Below, in pieces: positions 43,485 through 56,240 of a DNA stretch of 64,000 bases. Location of the stretch: contig JBBPTG010000025.1 of NCBI GenBank assembly GCA_038093975.1, positions 124,001 to 188,000 of the forward strand. The letters run 5' to 3'. How positions within the stretch are numbered: position 1 is the stretch's first letter; the number at the start of each line of letters is the position of its first letter. The notes under the pieces were generated by a model, which was not told where the DNA came from, searched no databases, and was given only the letters and a program-made list of their open reading frames with translations. Origin of the DNA: Chalciporus piperatus (taxonomy: Eukaryota > Basidiomycota > Agaricomycetes > Boletales > Boletaceae). A program made the translations under genes and the position numbers.

Positions 43485-46062
43485 GGGGAAGGAGGATGGG
43501 GATGGCGGGTATCACTTTTGATCTGAGGATGTAAGACGGGAGTGTTTGCAGTGAGGACTGAATCAGACTGATGGTACTTAGAAGACTAGCAAGTTGGCGC
43601 GCGGGGACATGGCTCCCGGATGTCGAATATATGGATTGGACCAATGTCATGCACATCAAACCTGTCCCCTTGTCATTCTCCGATTACATCGGTTGCATCC
43701 CGGCCGAACTGATCTGTTCCTCATCCTATTACCCGACAGGTACACCTACTCCTCTTTCCCGGTCTGCCCCAAGGTCTACCAAGCCAAGCAACCAGACTAC
43801 CAAGCACACACCGTGACCCCGCCCCCACCTCGTTTTCGCCCCACCAGAGGCATCCAAACCCATTGCACACCCGGCGCCCTTATCCGCATCCCTCGGACTC
43901 GCTACATACCTCTAGCCCGATACAATCTTTCTCCGTGTGTGAACTTTTGGCCCTCAGTCATCCTCTGCCATCCAAACTTTGCTTTCTCCCTCTCCGAAGA
44001 AGACGGTAGGTGGCGTAATATCCTGTAATATCCCCTTCAGTGACATGGTGTGTGAGATTCTATCAAACTGTTCGCACCCACTCAGCACTTTGAAACAGGT
44101 TTCTTCGCTTCACGGATGTGTATCTCCAGACATGCGGATCTTCCCTTGCCATGAAGTCATCATCGCGTGACTTGAGGCACCTCCTGATTCGATGCTACTC
44201 TTATCGACGTTCTACATCAGAAATCGCGCTTATGTTCCATCCCGGCCTTTGCGATCCGGGAGACCGGAAGACGTGTCGTTTTATAAACTGTAAGCAAGAT
44301 CGCAGCGTGGACTGAAATCAGCGCTCACAACTAATCGATTAGCATGTGTCACCATCGCATGACATCTGCAAAGCGTCAAAATAACGTACTCATTCCACCA
44401 CACTTTGGGAGGCTCTCATTGGCCAAGCAGACTGTAAGCGACTCCAAACCGAGCTAAGCGGTTCAGCCGAGCTCATTGAGCACTCAATGAGCGCTTACAA
44501 AAAGATGATGGAGGCCCATGGCCTGCAGTACAACATTACCAACTGTTCTCACGAAGCCGGGAATCTCCTTGACTCCGGGGTGGATTAGCGCCCTATGCAC
44601 GTATCACCAAGATAAGTTTATCTCATCTTCCTGTGCCTTCCAACAAAGATAGGATTAATCCTGGTTCACGGTATGCATGCGTTGTAGTGCAATGCCCGCA
44701 CTGGCACGACAACCGACAATCGTCCACGGTAAAGTTTCTGCGCGCTCGCTGATTTCTTCTTAGGACGGTCATTCTTTGATAGTCCTGGGAGGGGAGTATA
44801 CATGTGGAGGTTATCCGTTTAAACCTCCGCAAATTGCATATATGCACTGACGCAGCTGTCCAAATGATCCCCCGGTCATCTGTAGCGGGGTTTGTACACT
44901 CCTCAAGCATTCACTGGGTGTCCGCACCCTGCCTTGTCCCGCTTCCTCTGCCGACAGTTACGACTCCCTCGGAATGCAGAAGGTTCATGATTCCCTCGGC
45001 TTCGCAAGGCTGGCACTGCTTGCTACGTTGACTCCGGGAGTGGATTCCAGGTCGTGCCTTGTCGCAAGCATCTGTCTGATCAAGTGTCTGTGGCTCCACA
45101 TTAGGTGTTCTCTGGCCGACAACGAAGCAGCATCTCAAACAATTCATCGATAAAGCGTCCCCATTAGTGCTTGATCTAGGTTTCGAAACGTTAAATTACC
45201 TCTCCCCCACAAATGCAAGCTTCAGCACACAATCATGCACCCTTCCGTGGGGGCTCAGCATTAGCGAGGGTATCAACCTGGATTTCCATGACTATGGGCG
45301 TCAAGTGTCTCACTGAGGCACTTATGTCCGTAGATGAGTCTCCACCAATTGATCCTCGAATTGGGGGATCGCCTCGTGCCTGCGTCGATAAAGCTGCGGA
45401 GCTTCGCTTTTGGTCCCGACCACATGATCGGATTTTGTTGTAGCCTAACCTGTAGGTGATAAGTCAGTACATGCATACGGCAGCGCAAAATTTTACAGGT
45501 TCACGCGTCACGCGGTGTGCCACTGGCAGCTGTCTGAAAACCGACAATTATCGATTTATGTTTTAAATTTTTATGACTTTCTGGGCGCTTACTGTCGTCA
45601 CCTGGGTAATCGTGGGAAAAAACACATGTCCCATAGTCAGCGTGGCTCCGTTCCATCAATGTGCTCGGAAGAGCTCTCACTTGTCTCCCAAGAACGCGGA
45701 TGTTTATTGCACGGGAGAAGGACGAAGACTTGGTCCTCGGTCACGCTGGGTCGGGTCGTTGTCGGTTCTAATGTAAATGAAGTGGCGTTTGCCGTCTTAC
45801 TAAGCTCCGTTTTCTTTACCGTTATGCTCCGTTATATGCTGCCAAAGGGACAATAATCTGCAGTAGTATGGACCTATAATTCTTTGGCCCTTTGGCTACC
45901 CTCTTTCGCTTACTGTGACGGAAAACATTTTCTTCTCCGCCTCTCGTGTTCGTTTTTTTCGTGAGGATCCTCGTCTTCCTGATCGTGTCTCCGTCTTCCG
46001 TCGTTTCAACAGCGTGATCGAGGATCCCGGATCGACCGCGAAGTCAACCATTCAGATTCACC
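43485..46062. other. 2.6-kb gene-poor region
   Basis: This stretch lies between the MFS start and the kinase start. It contains a full repeat copy (44362-44504) and a short phrase TTGACTCCGGG-GTGGATT occurring at about 44570 and 45028. The many short frames lack splice support or domains. It looks like decayed or repeat-derived sequence. Confidence 0.5.
44362..44504 (-). repeat. 143-bp interspersed element, copy 2
   Basis: Reverse complement of 62869-63011. By eye the two copies differ at one base (G in copy 1, A here, within GGCTG[G/A]ACCGC). The element is defined by CTTTTTGTAAGCG at one end and GCAGATGT at the other. Flanking bases are unrelated beyond a few positions. Confidence 0.9.
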
Positions 46063-48667
46063 ATGCACTCTCCGCCATCCCCTCTGACGCCGTCACACTC
46101 GTCTTGGAAGTCTGTCTTTCGCTTACCGAGCTCATCAAAGAAGCAGCTGGCGAATGTAAACAGTTCTGATCATACTCCCCGATGTATTTCCTCTCCTCTT
46201 ACCGCCAAACATATACCTGGTCCACCTACCAGTCCATCCCTGACACCTCAATCTGTCGACCAACGCTCGTCGTACAACTCCTCCAACTCGCTGTCAAGTG
46301 ACTCTAATTTGGGTGGAACCCCAAAATCGTCGTACCTGGTGCCTGATTCCCGAGGTCACGCAAGCCAGACGCAGCGATCGCAGGAGCAGACTCAAACGTC
46401 CCATGGGCAAGCAGACGCGATGAACACTCCAGCACACGCTCAACCTCGCGTGAGGACGAAATCGGAGAAGCAGCATATCAATATCAGCCACGCTCCACCC
46501 ATCGCCACAGCAAAGTCGCAGACGGCCGCAATCTCCCAACAATCTTTCGCGGGCCATGCTCCCTCAGCAAGTCGGTCGGGACCTCTTTCGCCCAGAGCGA
46601 TGGGGGCATCAGCCACTCGTTTCATTCGTCGCGTTGCTTCTGCACCCAATGCCAAGCATCTCTTCATGTCAGGCTCACGTTCGACTGCGACGACGAAAAA
46701 CGGTTTACTTGCACCGGCGGAGGTCGTCCCGCCAGTTCCCGGTGCCCCAACTAGTTTCTCGGAGTACGGGGACGACTCTTTGGAAACTATTTCCTCAGGA
46801 TCCTCACGAGGGCGGTCTTCAAGACACGACCGACATATAGGCCATGGTACTCCCAAGACTAGAATTGCCAATCCGATATCCGAGGGTCCCGGCAAAGTTG
46901 CCTTCCGGCGAACCTACTCGAGCAACTCTATCAAAGTTAGATCCGTACGTTTCACTCCGTTGCCTCCCTTCTGTAATCACAATGTTTTATCTGCTCAGGT
47001 GGAGGTCGGACCCTCAAGTTTTCTTAAAATCAAGATGCTGGGGAAAGGCGATGTTGGACGTGTCTACTTGGTCAGAGAGAAGAAATCAGATAGGCTATTT
47101 GCCATGAAAGGTGGGTTCCATTCGATCTCATTTCTACAAGTGTTTTACCTATATTGTCAGTGCTCTCGAAGAAGGAAATGATTGAGCGGAAAAAAATCAA
47201 GCGGGCCTTGACCGAACAGGAAATTCTCGCCACTTCCAATCACCCATTCATAGTCACCCTTTATCATTCCTTCCAATCGGAGGAATACTTGTACTTCTGC
47301 ATGGAGTACTGTATGGGTGGCGAGTTCTTCCGCGCGTTGCAAACACGTCCCGGAAAATGCCTTCCCGAGGATGGATCACGGTTTTACGCAGCTGAAGTAG
47401 TCGCCGCGCTGGAATACCTACATCTGAATGGTTTTATTTATCGCGACCTTAAGCCGGAAAGTATGTCGTCGTTTGTTCCTACTTCCTTTCAGTTTCCGAG
47501 GGACTGGTCATCTCTAACTTTGTTGCCACATAGATATCCTCCTTCACCAGTCTGGGCACATCATGCTGTCAGATTTTGATCTGGCTAAGCAATCGGGGCA
47601 CCCGGGGGGACGGCCAGCCACCATTCACCAATCAGAACCAAACGGGGTATGCGCTTCTCGCGCCAACCATGTGTTGACCTCGAAACGCTCACCGTCTGGT
47701 TATAGATACCTATGATTGACACCATGTCATGTACAGCCGACTTCCGAACAAACTCCTTTGTCGGAACCGAGGGTTAGAATGTCGTATGTTTGTATATGAT
47801 CAACGCTAACCTTGCGCACTTTTTCTTTGCAGAATACATCGCCCCTGAGGTCATCGCCGCGCAGGGACACACTGCAGCCGTAGATTGGTGGACTCTTGGG
47901 ATACTCATCTATGAGATGATTGTAAGTCTATATTACTCATCTGATACCGAGCCTGTGTGTGGGAGATATCTGACGGGCTACCGCTTGCGTCCGATTTTCG
48001 ATGATTTTTCGGGGTGGCTCTACATAGTTCGCAACGACCCCATTCAAAGGCAAAGAGCGGAACGATACTTTTGCCAATATTCGGCTATTGCCTGTACATT
48101 TCCGTGATTCGCCCAAGGTATCCAGGTGAGTTGACGTCGTGCAGAGTTGCTGCTCCGATGATAGAACTTGTTGGTTAGCGCATGTAAGGATATTGTGGTC
48201 CGGCTTTTGGACAAGGACGAGCGGACTCGCTTGGGAAGCAGAAGCGGTGCTAGCGAAGTAAAGCACCACAAATGGTTTGCTAAAATGAACTGGGGTTTGT
48301 TGCGTCACACACGGCCACCGGTAAGTCGAAAACACCACGTATTCTTGTTATATTGTTCGGTGTATCAGCACACGCTGTCGGCCACTGATGGTTGGTGCGA
48401 TACGACATGTGTTTCCTTATTTTATCCTTTCCGCAGTGGATGTGTGGCTAACACGTATGTTTACAGATTATTCCAGCGGCTACAAACGGCATGGATGCAG
48501 TAAATTTCCGACACATCAAGGAGTCGCGTTCATTACACCTCGAGGAGCAGAATGGAATCCGTTTGCCTGGTACGCCTGGGTACGATGATGGCCTAGACTC
48601 GCCTGCGGACGGTGATCTATTTGGCGCGTTCAATAGTGTCACGATACACTACGATGGTGATCCGTGA
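46063..48667 (+). CDS. AGC-family kinase, FPK1/nrc-2-like
   Basis: Nine exons (46063-46944, 46999-47110, 47161-47460, 47534-47646, 47706-47772, 47833-47921, 48028-48125, 48179-48320, 48467-48667) encode 667 residues. Residues 1-294 are Ser/Thr/Pro-rich and disordered. The kinase domain follows: loop [10 protein letters not shown] near 309, lysine in FAMKVLSKKEM near 331, YRDLKPENILL near 426, and DFD (not DFG) at 445-447. The activation segment has [14 protein letters not shown] after an insert typical of the group, and APE is followed by [13 protein letters not shown]. The DFD motif and insert point to the Nrc-2/FPK1 branch. FPK1 kinases activate lipid flippases and act in polarised growth. 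The sixth intron is 106 nt and the eighth 146 nt, longer than the norm. Confidence 0.92.
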
Positions 48668-49083
48668 CCTCGCTCATATCATATACCCCGCTCGAGACCT
48701 CACACTGCTTCACCTTGGGTGATTTCTTTTCATATTCTGTGGATTCGGTTTTGGACCAGTGTCTGTCGTTTCTCACATTTTTGCACTCTTTACCTAGATT
48801 TTATGCTTGCTTTCACGGAGAAAAAATGGTCGGTTCACCTGTATTATTTGCATCGCATACCTACGCCTTCTTCTTTTACCCTTACTATTCCCTGGAGTAT
48901 TTACTATACCAATTGCTTTGCACAAACTAACCATTGATCGGCTACCTTTGTTGGTGGTTGACGTTCTTAGTGTTACAATACCTGAATACAGACGAGCTAT
49001 TCTAATCGCACTGATGGGCATCCGAGGGGACGAGGCATGTGACAGGAAATTGATCAGTAATTCAATACACACCTGTCCTAGGA
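48668..49083. other. intergenic, convergent ends
   Basis: This is the 3' flank of the kinase gene, AT-rich with pyrimidine runs. I see no other feature. Confidence 0.5.
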
Positions 49084-49725
49084 TCATACTGAAAAAGAAG
49101 ATGAGACTGGGATGAAGATGATGCATTGATGATGGGAGTGGACATAGGTCGGTCCGTGATTTCGACGGCGACAAGTGCATGATTTCGATGTACACGAGAT
49201 ACGATCAGATAACAGGAAGAGAAATGAGCACGTGAAATAATCTGATGTCTTCTGGTTGAGGTGAGATAGAGTCGCAGCGGAATCAAAACGGGGAAATTCA
49301 CTCGACGACAAGATCACGGGATCGACAGGGGTGCGGTCGAGAGAGTCGGGGGAGTATGTAAGCAGGTCTGATGGAGGAGCAGGGTGGGCGGAAGACGTAT
49401 TCTTTGTACGTCGGCGAAGACGGTCGAGGTCGAATGAAGGACGGCGGGATTCCATAAGGGGAGAGGAGAAGGGAAGCTGGCAGGTCGATTTCCAAAGTGG
49501 GATGACGAGGACCCCGTTGAGTGCGAGAACGAGCCAGGGCGAGCCATTAGTGAGAAAATCCGTGGGGCATGTGAACGGGGTGGACTGATTGCACAGGCGA
49601 GAGGAGCCGTATGCACACGGAGAGCACGGGGAGTGCTGTGTGATGAGGCAGGTACACGGGGCTCGAGCACAGGAGGGAGGCATGAGGGGGGGAGGACTGG
49701 ACACAGCAGGATGGGCCGCTGACAT
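49084..49725 (-). CDS. orphan Cys-rich single-helix membrane protein
   Basis: One intronless frame of 213 residues starting at the ATG at 49725 (the frame opens upstream, without ATG). Residues about 18-55 carry ten Cys (CARAPCTCL, CSPCAYG, CNQSTPFTCP), followed by one hydrophobic helix, NGSPWLVLALNGVLVIPLW, and a basic stop (RRPSFDLDRLRRRTK). The rest is Ser/Pro-rich. Frame length and ordered motifs in the first 100 residues support coding. The C-terminal part may be chance read-through because it becomes low complexity. I do not recognise the family. Secretory insertion with a Cys-rich outer domain is only an inference. Confidence 0.45.
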   Translation of the reverse strand: MSAAHPAVSSPPPLMPPSCARAPCTCLITQHSPCSPCAYGSSRLCNQSTPFTCPTDFLTNGSPWLVLALNGVLVIPLWKSTCQLPFSSPLMESRRPSFDLDRLRRRTKNTSSAHPAPPSDLLTYSPDSLDRTPVDPVILSSSEFPRFDSAATLSHLNQKTSDYFTCSFLFLLSDRISCTSKSCTCRRRNHGPTYVHSHHQCIIFIPVSSSFSV

Positions 49726-50278
49726 GAGATTCAAACCGCGATTGAGGAGATTCGCATCTGGCGAACTCAATTAACATGGTACAGCGGCAACTCGAACACG
49801 ATCACATGGAGATCGCGATACAGTGTGGGCGGAGAGTGGCCGAAAAAGGACAAGCGCAGGATACCTCGGCGCCGAGGGAGTGGCACGATATCTGAATTTG
49901 GGAGGATAGTATTTGTATATATTTGTATAGAGTTTACCGAGGGTGATTTCCGAACCCGGCCGCGGCTTGTTGTGAGCACCCTGTATTACGTATTTACCGG
50001 AAAAGGCAACTGCGGGCCATAATGCAGAGAGGGGGTCACGTAATGTCTATTTTCGGGGAAGATGAATTCTCCACCGGTCAACGATTTTATACTTGTACGG
50101 GCTGCGAACAGGAAGTTGTTCGATCGACGACTCGTCTTGAAAAAGAGACGACCTTCAGTCCATCGCGACTGTTCGACAGCCCGTTTTTTTTTCGCTTCTT
50201 CTAAAGTACATATCATCCCTTCTCTCGGCACCGTCCGACTCTTTCAACATTCCGTCCCTACGCCCAGCGACGTTCGAC
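49726..50278. promoter_or_regulatory. divergent upstream region of the Cys-rich gene and the HSF gene
   Basis: These 553 bp hold the 5' leader of the HSF-type gene, including a pyrimidine-rich tract near 50190-50270. No defined site is claimed. Confidence 0.4.
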
Positions 50279-52244
50279 ATGCAAGACCTCTACGCTCCCT
50301 CATACCAACAAAGCAATCACCGCACCCAGTGGTCCCGACACAACGACCACCCATACCCACAAATAAACACGACATCACCCCTATACCCCCAGCAGAACGC
50401 TCACAATGACTCTCCCCAAGACGAATCCCCTCAGAACCAACCCGCAAAGGTTCACGACCAACAGCAGCCCCAGCCTCCAAAGTCGGAATCAAAGCCTCAG
50501 GCGACCTTCCTCACGAAACTATACGCGTAGGTCATCCCATCCTCACTCCCCACCACTTACCGACGCGTCCTTCCATAGACTCCTCGAGCGTCCAGAGAAC
50601 CATCATATGATCAGATGGGACCCAGCCGGTGAACACATCATCGTGGAACGTCCAGAGCAGCTTGCCCTCCATGTCCTGCCTAGCGTCTACCGTCAATCCA
50701 GATTTGCTTCCTTTTCTCGGCAACTAAACGTCCGTGCTTCTTGATTTCGCGCACCGACACACGTCTCATATAGTTTTAATGAATTTTTAAATTTCTACTA
50801 CAGATTTATGGTTTCATGCGCAAAGTAAACCTCCGCAACGTCGACCCAGCTATCGATGATCCCGATGCAAGCACATGGTGTAAGTCCGCACCAAGAATTT
50901 ACAGCCACAACCCTTGCTCTAACACAGCCACTAGCGCATCCCACCTTGAACCGACATTCTCCTCCAGAGGTTGTTGCCAATTTCAAACGCCGCGTCCCCC
51001 CGCGCCTGCCCAAACCGAGGAAGCGCGAGACTCAGGAGGCCCCGACGATACCCCCGCCCCGTTCCGCGATCGGTGTGGGACCTGTCCCCCTGACTGTACC
51101 GTCCTCGGTTGGCGTCAAACCCAACGTGTTGGGCGGGCGTGCACGCGGCTTTTCCGCGCCTGGTTCGTTCACTCCTCTCAGCCAAGGTGGTGCTGCAGGC
51201 TGGGGAACCTCATACCCCCGTGCGGCCTTGCCGCCACTCACGGTTCCCTCCGAGCCTCCCCTCTCCCAGCACCACAGCATTTACAACCAGTCGCACAACC
51301 TCCAGCCCATCTCTCCCGCAGATGAGTCCCCCTCCACGCAGTTCAGCGCCATGGGTGCTAGCTCTGGTTACTCCCATCACACCCAGCAGGTTTCATCCTC
51401 CCAATACCCCTACTCGGAGCAAAACTGGACGTTCGCTCCAAACAGCTCGACTTCCAGCCACTCTGGGAGCCTTTCGTCGCTCTTGAATCCTCCGACGAGC
51501 AGTGGCTACGGTACGCGGCCGACGCCCACAATCAACACTTCTTACGCGTCGTACTCGAACGTGTCCATGCACAGCGACCATACCCCACCCTCGTTGTCCC
51601 CCGACACCCACAGCCGTCCCACTACGGGGTACTCCATCTCGTCTGTTTCATCGTTGCCTTACGAAGAGTCGCCCACCCACCAAACTTACCACCAGAGCGA
51701 CTACTCTCGTCCAGGATCTAGTCATAGACCGCTTTCACCTACACTTTCACGCCCGCCCTCATCTTCGAAGCAATATGGGCCTAGTAGCTCACTAAGGGTT
51801 GGCAGACCCCGCCGCCACAGCCAAGCCATGAGCCCTTACCCTTCGCCTTACGAACATCATTCTGAACGACCCTCATCTTCCCCTCAGCCTGCCGATGAGC
51901 AAAATGGAACCATGCCGAGAGTGCGGAGTATGATACAGTTGCCATCTGTCGACCCTTACGGCTTCACCTCGAGCCAAACCGAGTTCGCGTACTCTGCCGT
52001 AGGCAGCAACCCATCCATGGATTCGATGGATGGGCGCAATGGATGGGGACACCCCGCGCAATCTGCGCAGCGTCCCTCCACAGCTTCTTCCATTAGCGCT
52101 GCTTCACATACGTCGTCGTCCCAGGCCAACACGCCCCCGCTCACAGACGGTTACGGTGGGGTTGAGACGGACATCAACCGTTGTAAGTCATTTCGTGATT
52201 TGCTTATGTCTTACGGCGTGACTTACTGACCCGTAGTTTCTTGA
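50279..52244 (+). CDS. HSF-type transcription factor
   Basis: Five exons (50279-50526, 50579-50729, 50804-50879, 50935-52182, 52237-52244) encode 576 residues. After a Gln/Asn/Pro-rich start, the HSF-type DNA-binding domain spans about residues 76-180: ATFLTKLYALLERPENHHMI, IIVERPEQL, the recognition helix FASFSRQLNIYGF, then RKVNLRNVDPAIDD and HSPPEVVANFKRRVPPR. The rest is Ser/Pro/Tyr-rich with no coiled coil of HSF1 type, so it resembles Sfl1/Flo8-like regulators more than a heat-shock HSF. It is nuclear and sequence specific. If the last intron is retained, the protein ends instead at 52229. Confidence 0.88.
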
Positions 52245-54116
52245 ATAACCTACCCAGTCTCACCAGATTTCGGGTTCGTGCCTATGAATGAACATCTCCC
52301 TCTGCAATATACCAAAAGTGACGGGCGAACGATAGATGCACCAACATCTGCAGAGGGATTCTAGATTGGTGCTGTGCGATTCACGATTGTCATAAATTTC
52401 CGACCGTCTTCATTCGAACTTGGACGATATCATTCGCTGTTTTGCTGTTGCTTTGATCTCACGATCTGACACTCGTTTTTTTTTCCTTTCTTGCCATTTT
52501 GCTTCTCTTTTCAGAAACGTTATATACGAAATTGGAAGATGCCCATCCGTTCATTTCACGAACCCCCCATCATACCTGCCTCATCCGCATCGCTCTCATC
52601 CATTCCGCCGTGTATACCTTTGCTCACTCACATGTAGTACCAAGTCTCGTTCACTCTCCACTTTTTGATACCTTTCATCGACCTTTCATTGCTCGTCTCT
52701 CCATCTCTCAACTTGTCGCATACGGTTACCCCGTATCCTCGTTACCCCGTTCATTGATATACCTGCTCGTGTCCCCCCTATGGTCCAATGTGATCGGAAG
52801 CAAATTGTTGTTTTGTTTCATACCGTCTGGGCGTCGACCTTTCATTTGAGTGGGCGCAGTTGTAACCAACGGGAAAAGTGAGATAAGGTCCTGTTATTTC
52901 GGATCGCTGGGAGATAGTTTCACCTTGCTTACTATCAACTCCCTAGGCCCACTCGCCTGATTGATTTGTTCTCACCGCCAAAAGTCTCGACCCCGTCCGA
53001 CAAACCTGACATTGTTTGTTTCCACGACAGTCCGGGATGCGAACGGCGTCCGTCACCTCGATCAGGAAAGACAGTCGATCTGGACATGCAGATCTTGATC
53101 GTGACAGAATTCTGATCGGGAACCTCGAAATTGGTTCATGTCAGCTCATGTTTTGTCTCCTTTTGCTGTTGTATTTTCCTGTTTGTACTAGTATCACACT
53201 ATGTTACTCGTCATGTGATGTCCGTGTGACGTCACCTTGCAGCCAAATAAATTTATTCATGCATTCACATGTTGGGGTCAGATCGTTAGCATGGGCGTCT
53301 CGTCAACGAAAAGGTTAGGTTCAGACGTTGTATTACACACTCACCGCGTCCAATCGAACCCACATGAGGATGATCGATGGATTGATTCAAGATCAAGGAC
53401 GAACAGGAGGCATGCATGCGATTTAATAGTGGCTGTTTATTATAGAAACACGGGATGGAAGCACGCCGCGTCTGATCTTCCCGATCGATGAATGATCGGC
53501 TCCCAATAGGCCTGGGGTACAGGCTGGTACAGGAAGGGCGTGGTTTCAGGTGATCGTTGAATAATGGCAAGGTTCAGTGGCGTTTACACTTGCCGTCGGT
53601 CAGCTGCGGCTCCTTCAGGGCAGCTTCCTCCTTTCTACGCCTAATCTGTGCGAAAACCAGGCGTTCTCCGTGAACGTGTTTGGTGATATATGGCTGCTTT
53701 CAATGCGGTTCAGGTGTTCGAGATCTGCAGGAAAACGATGCAGGGTTGTATCTCGAATCAATCTAATCTCTGAGGTACAGTGGCAAGCCTCGTGTTCAGT
53801 CAGGGGGGTTGTGCACAGCGTGCAAACTGTATTGCCGCACCAACAAGGCAGGCGAGTCAAGTGAGTCAACGAGCGTAGTAGGGCAGAGAAGGATTAAGTG
53901 TAGAGCGGTAATCATATGTTCAAGGGGTAAAAAAATCGATCCCTAGTGAAAAGTGTACACCCTGATTTAAACAGGAAAAAAAATACATACAATTTCGTCC
54001 GTATTTCCGAGTCCTTGAAGTTTAAGATATCTCCAATTCCCATTCGATCCAACACGATATAGCTGGTCGGCAGAAAAGCCGCATGCAACATGCGATGGAT
54101 ATGGATATAGCAGTCG
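52245..54116. other. 1.9-kb gene-poor region
   Basis: Between the HSF gene and the convergent TVP38 gene. It is AT- and pyrimidine-rich with only short frames. It probably contains long 3' untranslated regions. No repeat or RNA gene is recognised. Confidence 0.45.
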
Positions 54117-55463
54117 CTAAACTGCACCGGTGCCAGCCGAATTTGTGTCGTTCCGCCGAGATGGAACGAGGTTGTGTGGGATGAGCTCAGTTTCCGTCAT
54201 GATTTCCCGCGAGCGAGATGCTGAAGGGAGACGACCGTATGTATGTGGGGGGAGGTCATCGTCGAGTGGGACGTCCGAGCCCAGGAATGCTACTCTTTCC
54301 TCTGACACATTGCCAGATGGCTCCGCCTCATCATCCAACTCATCATCAACCGCCCGTCGTGCGACCCAGCTGATGTATACGAACAGGGCAACACACAGCA
54401 AGATACCACCGACCGTCCAGACCTTGCTCCATCCGTCCTTCTGTTCTTCCGATGTACCATCTTCCTTCTGCGCACTGAAGGAGCGAATGCCTGCGCCGAT
54501 GCTTGTGTGTACGATCACCTTGAAGAGGGAGAGCGCTGTGCACGTAACGTAGGTCTTCATCTCCAAGGTCGTTGCGGCAAGAACGGCGTTCATCACATTG
54601 TAAGGGTATGGTGCAAGGCGGATGAGGAAAAGTAGTTGAGGTTTGCGTTCAATGGCTTGCACTGCTCGGCATAGTCCTCGTGTCGATTGCAGCCAACGGG
54701 CAATGTGCTCGCGAAGGAAAGTGCGAGATAAGGAAAAGACGACAATTGCGCCTGATAAAGCTGCAGTGTAGGATATCACCGCGCCGATCCATGGGCCATA
54801 GGTATAACCAGAGAGCGTGATCAACGTGGAATATAATGGAAGAGGGGCTGTCGTGTTTGAGAAGCGTCGAGGCAGATAGAAGCACCAGGGATGGGTAGAG
54901 CGAGACAGAAATAGTAAAAAATACAGCACACAGAGAATCGAGAGGCGGACGTACGGAAAGTGGTGATAAAAATCAGGCAGAAGAGTATGGCATAGCCAAA
55001 GTACTCGTCGTTGCGCAACCAGTGGGAGAGTTGATCAAGACCTGTATAAACACCAGTTGAAAGTTCGAATTCACGAGTCGGCAAGATATGCAATGGAACA
55101 AAAACATGTTAGATTTAGCACGGATTTGTTCAGAGGACAGTCGGGGATTTGCAGCCAATCAAATCTTTGGTATTACTCACCGTCAAACACCTGCGTCTTC
55201 CAAAACGCGATCGCTAGCAAGAAACCGAGACTAGTAGCACCGTACGCCAACACAGGCGACCACTTTCTGAACAGATTCCATATTCGAAGTGTGCGGGGGC
55301 GAACGTAGCGAAGGGACTGCGATCGAGGACCCGAGGACACGGATGAAGCGCGCGCTGGGATGAATGAGTGTGCCTGACGGTTGGTGCTGCGGAGCGGGGG
55401 AGTCTGTGGACTCGAGGGGATATCGCTGGGGGAAGACGAGGTGCTCAATTTTTCTTCTGACAT
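54117..55463 (-). CDS. TVP38/TMEM64 family (VTT domain) membrane protein
   Basis: Three exons (55181-55463, 54955-55041, 54117-54847) encode 366 residues. The disordered, Ser/Pro-rich N-terminus (residues 1-65) is followed by a hydrophobic helix, VLAYGATSLGFLLAIAFW. The VTT (SNARE-associated) core shows PPLPLYSTLITLSGYTYG, a Gly-rich helix GAVISYTAALSGAIVVF, and LIRLAPYPYNVMNAVLAATT, the signature of the DedA/TVP38 group. A last helix is WTVGGILLCVALFVYISWVA. The tail is acidic. Such proteins act in Golgi membrane traffic or lipid scrambling. The two introns, 139 and 107 nt, are longer than usual here. Confidence 0.9.
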
Positions 55464-56097
55464 GGTAGGCTCCTTGAATGTCCTGGGCGTCTGGATTGTT
55501 TCTCGTACTCGACTTTGCTGGGTAGAAACGGTTACTATAAGGCAATGGGCAATTGATGGGATCCGGCCCAGGTGGTGCGAAGGCGAAAATGAGAAATCTA
55601 CCCAAACAAAGGGAGGCGAGAGCGTACAAGACGCAAGGGAGGGGAAGTGTGACAGGAGGGAAGCAAAGGAAAGACTTGGATGGTAAAAATATAAAACTTG
55701 GAACAGTTGCGGTACAGGGACTCCATCTTGACATTACCACCTTCCTATCTCGGTCAAACTCACACGCCATCATCACAGGTCTACCGTCTTGGAACCCGTA
55801 CTGCGCATCATGTGAACTCTTCTAATCAATTCCAATGACCAGTGACTCAGTGAGTATAGCTGTTGCGAGGTAGAGTACCTGTAATATGTCTTTTTCGTCG
55901 ATCATACGACCGCAGCACTGCATCCGTTTGAGGCACGCGCGCTAACCCCATGCAAAGTCTCAGTTGATTGGCGCCGATTGCCAATATTCGGAAGAAAGTC
56001 GTACATCCGTTCAACATTCCTGGTACGTCGACGGTCGCGCTGTGCCCACTTGGACGTTGCATACGTTGCGTATTGGTACAGCGCGACATTCCGAAAT

Positions 56098-56240
56098 AAA
56101 GTGCCATATGAGGGACCGTATTGGACAAAATTATTGACTTTGTTTTGCCAAGTTTTTGGACTTGGAATCACACAGATTTGGACTTCGAGCACAATTCCTT
56201 GATTTTGATCCTTGACCTTGATGCTCCACCTTCCTAAATA
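56098..56240 (-). repeat. diverged interspersed repeat, left copy (inverted)
   Basis: Read on the minus strand, it begins AGGAAGGTGGAGCATCAAG, runs through CGAAGTCCA and TTTGTCCAATACGGTCCCTC, and ends near GCAC. It aligns with 57626-57790 on the plus strand with many substitutions and small gaps, roughly 65-75 percent by eye. Confidence 0.75.
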
